From NCBI GenBank assembly GCA_958403395.1, contig CATXXF010000064.1, forward strand, positions 1 to 7,617: a DNA stretch of 7,617 nt, given 5' to 3'. Below are positions 1-4,842 of the stretch, piece after piece. The DNA is from an uncultured Collinsella sp. GTDB taxonomy: Bacteria > Actinomycetota > Coriobacteriia > Coriobacteriales > Coriobacteriaceae. The translations under genes and the position numbers were made by a program. Each line of letters starts with the position of its first letter. Positions within the stretch are counted from its first letter, which is position 1. The notes beneath the pieces were generated by a model. It ran no database searches and was not told where the DNA came from. It saw nothing but the letters and a program-made list of their open reading frames with translations.

Positions 1-14
1 CGCCCTCTTTTGCG
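1..14. terminator. Possible half of a terminator cut by the window edge
   Basis: On the plus strand the window opens with CGCCCTC followed by TTTT. Read on the minus strand, downstream of glgA, this is AAAA followed by GAGGGCG. That is the pattern expected for one arm of a bidirectional rho-independent terminator whose loop and other arm would lie outside the window. The partner arm cannot be seen, so this is only a suggestion. It would sit about 26 nt after the glgA stop codon, where the end of the operon would be expected. Confidence 0.25.
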
Positions 15-17
15 TTG

Positions 18-32
18 GATTAAGTTTTAATC
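18..32. other. Small AT-rich inverted repeat after glgA
   Basis: GATTAA and TTAATC form a perfect 6-bp inverted repeat around a 3-nt loop, 8 nt after the glgA stop. The stem is almost entirely A-T and has no clean U-tract after it, so it would be weak as a terminator. It may be chance or part of a larger 3' end structure together with the bases at the window edge. Confidence 0.25.
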
Positions 33-39
33 GTCCAGA

Positions 40-2364
40 CTAGTGACGCTTGCGGGTGGCCGTTGCCTTGCGGACGGAGGTCTTCTTGGTCGGAGCCTTT
101 TCCTCGGCTGGAGCGGCGGGGGAGACCGGGGCCTTCTTGGCGGGCTCGGTCTTTGCAGTAGCCTTCGGAGCGGTCTTGACCTCAGCGGCCTTCGGTGCCG
201 GCTCGGCCTTTACTGCGGGCTTGTCCTCGGCCGTAGCCTCTGCCTTGGGAGCAGCGGCCTTGGTCGTGGCCTTTTTGGCCGTCGTCGTAGCGCGCTTGCG
301 CGTGGTGGTCTTGGCGGCCGGCTTTGCCTCGGCCTTGGGCTCGGCACCCGCCTCCTCGACCTTGACGGCGGGCTTTGCGGCAGCCTTCGTAGCGGTCTTC
401 GTAGCAGCCTTCGTCGCAGCGGCCTTGGTCGTTGTCGACTTCGTAGCCGTGGCCTTCTTGGCGGTCGTGGTCTTGGTCGTGGTCGTCTTCTTGGCAGCGG
501 TCTTTACCGGAGCCTTGGCGGCCGGCTTGGCATCAGCGACCTCGGCCTTTACCTCGGGAGCAGCCTCGGCTTCTGCGGCCTTCTTGGCAGCGGCGGTCGT
601 GCACTTGCGCGTGGTCGTTGCCTTGGCAGCAGTCGTCTTTGCTGCGGCGGTCTTGGTGGCGGCAGTCTTGGTTGTCGTAGCCTTCTTGGCCGTCGTCTTG
701 CGAGTCGTGGTCTTCTTAGCTGCGGGCTTTGCAGCGGGCTTGACCTCGGTCTCTGCCTCAGGAGCAACCTCAGCCTTCACCTCAGGCTCGGCCTTTGCGG
801 GCTCAGCCTCAACCGGCTTCTCCTCGGCCTTGGGCTCCTCAACGGTCACCGGCTCAGCTGCAGCCTCAGGCTCGTCGACAACAGCCGTCGGCCTCTCAAT
901 CTCCGGGTGCATAAAGAAGTACAGGTCCAGATACTTGTCGGCCGAGCGCGTCCAGCTAAAGTCCTGGCTCATGGCCTGCGTAACCAGCTTGTTCCAGGCA
1001 TCGCGGTTGTCCCAGAACAGGCGTGCCGCACGGAACACGGCGTCGCCCATCTCATCGCCGTTAAAGTTGGTAAACGAGAAGCCCGTGCCCTCGCCGGTAA
1101 ACTCGTTGTACGGCTGCACGGTGTCCTTCAGGCCACCGGTCTCGCGCACGATGGGCAGGGTGCCGTAGCGCATGGCGATGATCTGCGACAGGCCGCAGGG
1201 CTCAAACTTCGAAGGCATCAGGAACATATCGGCGGCAGCGTACATGCGCTGCGACAGCGCGGGGTCAAACTCGATGCGCGCGGCCATGGTGCCGGGGTAC
1301 TTGTCCTGGAAGTAGCGCAGACCGTCCTCGTAGTCGCGGTCGCCGGTGCCCAGTACCGCCACCTGCACGCCGCCGGACAGGATGCGGTCGAGCGCGTACA
1401 TGACCAGGTCCATGCCCTTCTGGCGCGTCAGGCGCGTGACCATCACCATAAGCGGACGGTCGTCGCGAACCTCGAGCCCCAGCTCTTCCTGCAGCTTGGC
1501 CTTGCACACGGCCTTTCCAGAACGGTCCTCGACGGTGTAGTTGGCGGCAATGCGCTTATCGGTCGCCGGGTCAAAGCCCGTCACGTCAATGCCGTTCAAA
1601 ATGCCCTGCAGCGCGTACGAACGCTCGCGCAGCACGCCGTCCAGGCCCTCGCCAAATTCGGGCGTCTGGATCTCGTTGGCATAGGTGGGGCTCACCGTGG
1701 TGATGGCATCGGCATAGTGCAGCGCACCTAGCATGTAGTTGATGCTGCAGGCGTCGCAGCGCAGCTGCGTAGCTGCCGCGGGAATATGCGCCACGCCCAG
1801 GATGTCCTCCATTACGGTGTCGCTAAACTGGCCCTGGAAAGCCACGTTGTGGATCGAGAACACGGTCTTGACGCGCTCGTACAGCGGCAGGCCCTGGTAG
1901 AACTCGCGCAAAAACACGGGCGCCAGCGCGGTCTGCCAGTCGTTGCAGTGCAGGATGTCGCACTCAAAGCCGGCCGGCAGGTGCTGCAGGCTCTCGGTGA
2001 TGGCCTTGGAGAAGAACGCAAAACGCTCGCCGTCGTCAAAGAAGCCGTACGGATAGTCGCGCGCAAAGTAGCGCTCGTTGTCGATGAACATATAGGTGAC
2101 GCCGTCCTGCTCGAGCTTCTCAAGTCCGCAGTACTCATTGCGCCAGCCCAGGCTCACGTAAAAGTCGGAGAAGTGCTCCATCTGCGCCTTGTACTCGTCC
2201 TTGATGGTGGCGTACTTGGGCACCATCACGATGACTTCGGCGCCGGCGCGCACAAGCGCCGCAGGCAGCGAGCCCGCCACGTCGCCCAGGCCACCGGTCT
2301 TCACAAACGGCGCGCACTCGGCCGAGGCAAACACGATCTGCATCTTTTTGCTGGAATCAGCCAT
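40..2364 (-). CDS. glgA: Glycogen synthase (GT5) with a long H1-like C-terminal tail
   Basis: ADP-glucose-dependent glycogen synthase, a cytoplasmic enzyme that adds glucose from ADP-glucose to the non-reducing end of alpha-1,4-glucan. Seen: the N-terminal GT5 motif KTGGL at residues 22-26, HCNDW near 139, the SIHN...QG segment, RLTRQKG at 311-317 (the Arg and Lys that contact the phosphates of the donor in this family), and EPCGL with E388 in the position of the catalytic Glu, followed by TGGL. The start chosen is the ATG at 2364, giving 774 aa, because GGGAG lies 5 nt before it; an in-frame ATG at 2376 has no ribosome binding site. The catalytic part ends near residue 490, close to the usual family length of about 480. 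The remaining ~280 residues are a disordered-looking tail, described separately. It is the last gene of the cluster, 90 nt after glgD, with a strong hairpin in the gap. The identity of the enzyme is secure; the role of the tail is unknown. Confidence 0.96.
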   Translation of the reverse strand: MADSSKKMQIVFASAECAPFVKTGGLGDVAGSLPAALVRAGAEVIVMVPKYATIKDEYKAQMEHFSDFYVSLGWRNEYCGLEKLEQDGVTYMFIDNERYFARDYPYGFFDDGERFAFFSKAITESLQHLPAGFECDILHCNDWQTALAPVFLREFYQGLPLYERVKTVFSIHNVAFQGQFSDTVMEDILGVAHIPAAATQLRCDACSINYMLGALHYADAITTVSPTYANEIQTPEFGEGLDGVLRERSYALQGILNGIDVTGFDPATDKRIAANYTVEDRSGKAVCKAKLQEELGLEVRDDRPLMVMVTRLTRQKGMDLVMYALDRILSGGVQVAVLGTGDRDYEDGLRYFQDKYPGTMAARIEFDPALSQRMYAAADMFLMPSKFEPCGLSQIIAMRYGTLPIVRETGGLKDTVQPYNEFTGEGTGFSFTNFNGDEMGDAVFRAARLFWDNRDAWNKLVTQAMSQDFSWTRSADKYLDLYFFMHPEIERPTAVVDEPEAAAEPVTVEEPKAEEKPVEAEPAKAEPEVKAEVAPEAETEVKPAAKPAAKKTTTRKTTAKKATTTKTAATKTAAAKTTAAKATTTRKCTTAAAKKAAEAEAAPEVKAEVADAKPAAKAPVKTAAKKTTTTKTTTAKKATATKSTTTKAAATKAATKTATKAAAKPAVKVEEAGAEPKAEAKPAAKTTTRKRATTTAKKATTKAAAPKAEATAEDKPAVKAEPAPKAAEVKTAPKATAKTEPAKKAPVSPAAPAEEKAPTKKTSVRKATATRKRH
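43..891 (-). other. Low-complexity Ala/Lys/Thr/Glu/Pro tail of GlgA
   Basis: This is residues 492-774 of GlgA. By eye the segment contains no Phe, Trp, Tyr, Leu, Ile, Met, Asn or Gln at all. It is made of Ala, Lys, Thr, Glu, Pro and Val with a few Asp, Arg, Ser, Gly, one Cys (588) and a final His. Charge alternates in blocks: acidic about 492-543, basic 544-597, acidic 598-614, basic 615-668, acidic 669-682, basic 683-707, mixed 708-758, and a basic end 759-774 finishing in RKRH. The reading frame is continuous with the catalytic domain and ends at a TAG. The composition resembles histone H1 C-termini and the Lys/Ala-rich tails of some actinobacterial nucleoid proteins. Almost certainly disordered; the function cannot be read from the sequence. 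Confidence 0.9.
259..726 (-). repeat. Three degenerate repeats within the GlgA tail
   Basis: Three copies of a roughly 20-residue basic unit lie at 667-726, 439-501 and 259-321 (GlgA residues 547-566, 622-642 and 682-702). Each has the pattern AAK, then a run of Thr ending in Arg or Lys, then AKKAT. AKKAT occurs exactly at residues 559, 635 and 696, and TTTRK at 552, 583 and 686. The acidic linker word PEVKAEVA also occurs twice, once before the first unit and once between units one and two. The spacing is uneven, so this looks like old internal duplication followed by drift, not a fresh tandem array. Confidence 0.7.
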
Positions 2365-2368
2365 ATTG

Positions 2369-2374
2369 TCTCCC
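2369..2374 (-). promoter_or_regulatory. Ribosome binding site deciding the glgA start
   Basis: GGGAGA lies just before the ATG at 2364, at normal spacing. It overlaps the in-frame ATG at 2376, which itself has only an A-rich stretch (GAATAACAAC) upstream. This favours the inner ATG as the true start and shortens the protein by 4 residues. Confidence 0.75.
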
Positions 2375-2387
2375 ATGTTGTTATTCG

Positions 2388-2423
2388 AGAATAGCCGCCA
2401 GGCGCGAACCGGGCGGCTATTCT
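2388..2423 (-). promoter_or_regulatory. Perfect 12-bp stem-loop in the glgD-glgA gap
   Basis: AGAATAGCCGCC (minus strand 2423-2412) and GGCGGCTATTCT (2399-2388) are perfect inverted repeats around a 12-nt loop. The hairpin begins about 30 nt after the glgD stop and ends 23 nt before the glgA ATG, leaving the GGGAG ribosome binding site free. The 3' arm ends in UAUUCU and there is no clean U-run, so it is not a textbook rho-independent terminator. It could be a partial terminator setting glgA below glgCD, a block to 3' exonucleases that stabilises the upstream message, or an end point of RNA processing. The structure is read directly from the sequence; its function is inference. Confidence 0.65.
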
Positions 2424-2454
2424 ACATGTTACGAGCGATGTTGTGGTGCCAACG

Positions 2455-3582
2455 TTAACGCACGATGGTGGTATCGGAAGTTAACGGAGCCTTGCCCAGC
2501 ACCAGGATGTTCTCGGGCGTGCCGCGAAGCTCGGTGTTAGTGGGAACCACGTTGTTCTTGTCCAGGATGGCGTTCTCAACGCGGGCGCCACTCTTAATGA
2601 TGCAGCTCTGGTTGATGATCGAGTTGGTCACCGAGGCGCCTTCCTCGACCACAACGCCGCGCGACAGGATCGAGTTGCGCACGGTGCCCTTGATGATGCA
2701 GCCGGCCGAGATGATCGAGTTGCACGCGTGGCTACCGGTCGCATAGCGCGAAGGCGGCACGTCGTGAGCCTTGGTCAGGATCGGGCGCTCGGGATCAAAG
2801 AGCTGGTCGGCCACGGTCTGGTCGAGCAGGTCCATGCTGCGGCGATACAGCGACTTCTCGCTGAACACGCCCACGACCTCGCCCTTGTACTCGTAGCTGC
2901 ACACGTCGATGTTGCCAAAGTCGCCCTGGAGTGCCTCGAGCAGGTCCAGATAGTCGGCGGCCTGGTAGTGGTCGATGATCTCGAGCAGCGTCTCGCGGTT
3001 GACGATGCAGCAGTCCATGGAGGCGTTGTCGCCGTACACGACGCCGGCGCTCACGCCCGTCAGGCGTCCGTTTTCGTTAATCTCGAGCTTGGTCTCGTCA
3101 TCGACGTTGTGCGTGGCCTTGCAGTACACCACGGTCATCTGGGCGCCGGAGTTCTCGTGCGCGTCGATGATGGTGTTGAGGTCCATATTAAAGATGATGT
3201 TGGTGCCCATCATCACAACATAGGGCTTGTCCGAGCGCTGGAACAGCGTCTTGTTGGAGATGATGTCGCGCAGCAGGAAGCGCATGCCGCCCTTGGTGGT
3301 GCCATACGCGTTGCCGGGCACCATGAACAGGCCGCCCTTCTTGCGGTCCAGGCCCCAGTCCTTGCCCGACCCCACGTGGTCGATCAGCGAGCGGTAGTTG
3401 CCCGGCATGACGACGCCGACGGTCTTAATGCCGGCATTCATCATGTTGGACAGCGGGAAGTCGATCAGGCGGTAGCGGCCCAAAAACGGGACGGACGCGA
3501 TGGGGCGGTCCTTGAGCAGGACGCTGCCGTAGGTCGAAGAGTAGTTAGCGGTGATATAACCGATGGCCTTGCGATTGATCAT
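2455..3582 (-). CDS. glgD: ADP-glucose pyrophosphorylase regulatory subunit GlgD
   Basis: Non-catalytic paralogue of GlgC. In Firmicutes, where it is known, it forms a mixed complex with GlgC and raises its activity. The 375-aa product keeps the nucleotidyltransferase fold (GRYRLIDFPLSN at 35-46, HVGSGKDW at 69-76) and a C-terminal left-handed beta-helix from about 275 to 350 with hexapeptide-like repeats. It has lost the catalytic signatures: there is no GGxGxRL nucleotide loop at the N-terminus, and the SGDHLY motif of GlgC is MGTNII here, with T127 in place of the metal-binding Asp. The start is the ATG at 3582, 4 nt after the glgC stop, with AGGGGGA upstream. A longer frame starting at 3621 would overlap glgC by 35 nt and add 13 residues that do not fit the family N-terminus. 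Probably translationally coupled to glgC. Confidence 0.93.
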   Translation of the reverse strand: MINRKAIGYITANYSSTYGSVLLKDRPIASVPFLGRYRLIDFPLSNMMNAGIKTVGVVMPGNYRSLIDHVGSGKDWGLDRKKGGLFMVPGNAYGTTKGGMRFLLRDIISNKTLFQRSDKPYVVMMGTNIIFNMDLNTIIDAHENSGAQMTVVYCKATHNVDDETKLEINENGRLTGVSAGVVYGDNASMDCCIVNRETLLEIIDHYQAADYLDLLEALQGDFGNIDVCSYEYKGEVVGVFSEKSLYRRSMDLLDQTVADQLFDPERPILTKAHDVPPSRYATGSHACNSIISAGCIIKGTVRNSILSRGVVVEEGASVTNSIINQSCIIKSGARVENAILDKNNVVPTNTELRGTPENILVLGKAPLTSDTTIVR

Positions 3583-3586
3583 CGGA

Positions 3587-4735
3587 TCATTCCCCCTTCC
3601 CGATAACGACGTCATTTCCAACGACGGCCGTATCCTTGGTGGTATCGACAGAGCCGAGCTTCACGCCCTCTTCGACCGTGGAGTTCTCGCCCAAAATAGC
3701 GCGGCAGATGTGCGCGCCGCTCTTAACGTGCGCACCCGGCAGCAGCACGGAGTCCTCGACCACGGCGCGCTCCTCGATGATGACATCGGTCGAAAGGATC
3801 GAGTGGCGAGCGGTGCCGTAGATCTTGCAGCCGTTGGAGACCAGGCAGTCGTCCAGACGGCCGTCCGGGCCAATGTAGTGCGGCGGACGCGTGGTGATGT
3901 TGGACATGATGGGGAAGTGCTTGTCGAACAGATCGAACTCGGGGTTGTTGCCCAGCAGGTCCATCGAGGTCTCGTGGAAGCTGGCGATGGTGCCGACGTC
4001 CTTCCAAAAGCCGTGGAACTCGTAGCTGTACAGGCGCTTGCCCTCGCCGAGTAGCTTGGGGATGATGTCCTTGCCAAAGTCGTGGCTCGAGCGCTGGTCC
4101 AGAGAGTCCTCCTCGAGCGCCTCGATCAGCACGTCGGCCGAGAAGATGTAGATGCCCATGGACGCGAGATTCGAATCGGGCTTATCGGGCTTCTCGGTGA
4201 ACTTCGTGATGCGGCCGTCCTCGGGGTCGGTGGTCAGGATGCCAAAGCGGCTGGCCTCCTCCCACGGCACGGGCATAACGCTCACCGTGAGGTCTGCGTT
4301 GTTCTCAATGTGCGTCTTGAGCATCTTGCGGTAGTCCATGCGATACAGGTGATCGCCCGAAAGAATCAGAACGTACTTGGGGTCGTTGGCCTTGATGTAG
4401 TCCAGGTTCTGCGTAATGGCGTCTGCCGTGCCCGCATACCAGGCGCCGCCGGTCTGCGTCTCGTACGGCGGCAGGATCGACACGCCGCCGTCGCGGCTGT
4501 CCAGATCCCACGCCTCGCCGGAACCCACATAGGCATGCAGCAGGTAAGGGCGATACTGCGTCAGAACGCCCACCGTGTCGATGCCCGAGTTAGAGCAGTT
4601 GGACAGCGAAAAGTCGATAATGCGGAACTTGCCACCAAAGCTAACCGCCGGCTTGGCGATCTTTTGGGTGAGTGCCCCCAATCGGCTGCCCTGTCCTCCT
4701 GCGAGGAGCATCGCGATGCATTCTTTCTTGCTCAT
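3587..4735 (-). CDS. glgC: Glucose-1-phosphate adenylyltransferase, catalytic subunit
   Basis: Makes ADP-glucose and pyrophosphate from ATP and glucose-1-phosphate, the committed and usually regulated step of bacterial glycogen synthesis, in the cytoplasm. The 382-aa product has all the catalytic signatures: the nucleotide loop GGQGSRL at 13-19, KPAVSFGGKFRIIDF at 28-42, SGDHLYRMD at 126-134 with D128 as the metal-binding Asp, and KFTEKP at 178-183 with K182 matching the glucose-1-phosphate-binding Lys of the family. WKDVGTI follows, then a C-terminal left-handed beta-helix from about 295 to 370. The start ATG at 4735 has AAGGAG 7 nt upstream. The gene lies 107 nt after glgP and directly before glgD. 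Allosteric effectors cannot be deduced from the sequence. Intact, with no anomalies. Confidence 0.96.
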   Translation of the reverse strand: MSKKECIAMLLAGGQGSRLGALTQKIAKPAVSFGGKFRIIDFSLSNCSNSGIDTVGVLTQYRPYLLHAYVGSGEAWDLDSRDGGVSILPPYETQTGGAWYAGTADAITQNLDYIKANDPKYVLILSGDHLYRMDYRKMLKTHIENNADLTVSVMPVPWEEASRFGILTTDPEDGRITKFTEKPDKPDSNLASMGIYIFSADVLIEALEEDSLDQRSSHDFGKDIIPKLLGEGKRLYSYEFHGFWKDVGTIASFHETSMDLLGNNPEFDLFDKHFPIMSNITTRPPHYIGPDGRLDDCLVSNGCKIYGTARHSILSTDVIIEERAVVEDSVLLPGAHVKSGAHICRAILGENSTVEEGVKLGSVDTTKDTAVVGNDVVIGKGE

Positions 4736-4775
4736 CGATTTCTCCTTCTGTCATCGATGTTCCTAAACCCATTAG

Positions 4776-4806
4776 CGACGGGCTCGGCGCTCGGTCGCGC
4801 CCGTCG
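4776..4806 (-). promoter_or_regulatory. 8-bp stem-loop in the glgP-glgC gap
   Basis: CGACGGGC and GCCCGTCG (4799-4806 and 4776-4783 read on the minus strand) are perfect inverted repeats around a 15-nt loop. The loop itself can form a further GCG/CGC pairing, or the region can refold through GGCGC/GCGCC. The stem is nearly all G-C. It lies about 36 nt after the glgP stop and 40 nt before the glgC ATG. No U-run follows, so simple termination is not supported. An RNA-stability or processing role, giving different amounts of glgP and glgC message, is possible. Confidence 0.55.
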
Positions 4807-4842
4807 AGTAATGCCGTGCTGGCATAGGGGAGTTCGCGGCCT

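Noticed and set aside
43..891. GlgA tail as a frameshift artefact or as a separate DNA-binding gene fused by error
   Set aside because: The frame runs without a break from the catalytic domain through the acidic linker to the stop, codon use stays GC-rich throughout, and a similar tail on the neighbouring gene argues against an error.
43..891. Repetitive bases at the start of the window as a CRISPR array or tandem DNA repeat
   Set aside because: The repeats are degenerate, unevenly spaced and explained by Lys, Ala and Thr codons; there are no identical repeats with unique spacers.
43..1731. 562-codon plus-strand frame opposite glgA, rich in Gly, Leu, Arg and Ser
   Set aside because: Same codon-register shadow effect. 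Its odd composition is simply the complement of the Ala/Lys/Thr tail codons.
2388..2423. The glgD-glgA hairpin as a classic rho-independent terminator
   Set aside because: No clean U-run follows the stem, and glgA, which completes the pathway, lies directly downstream with no clear promoter of its own.
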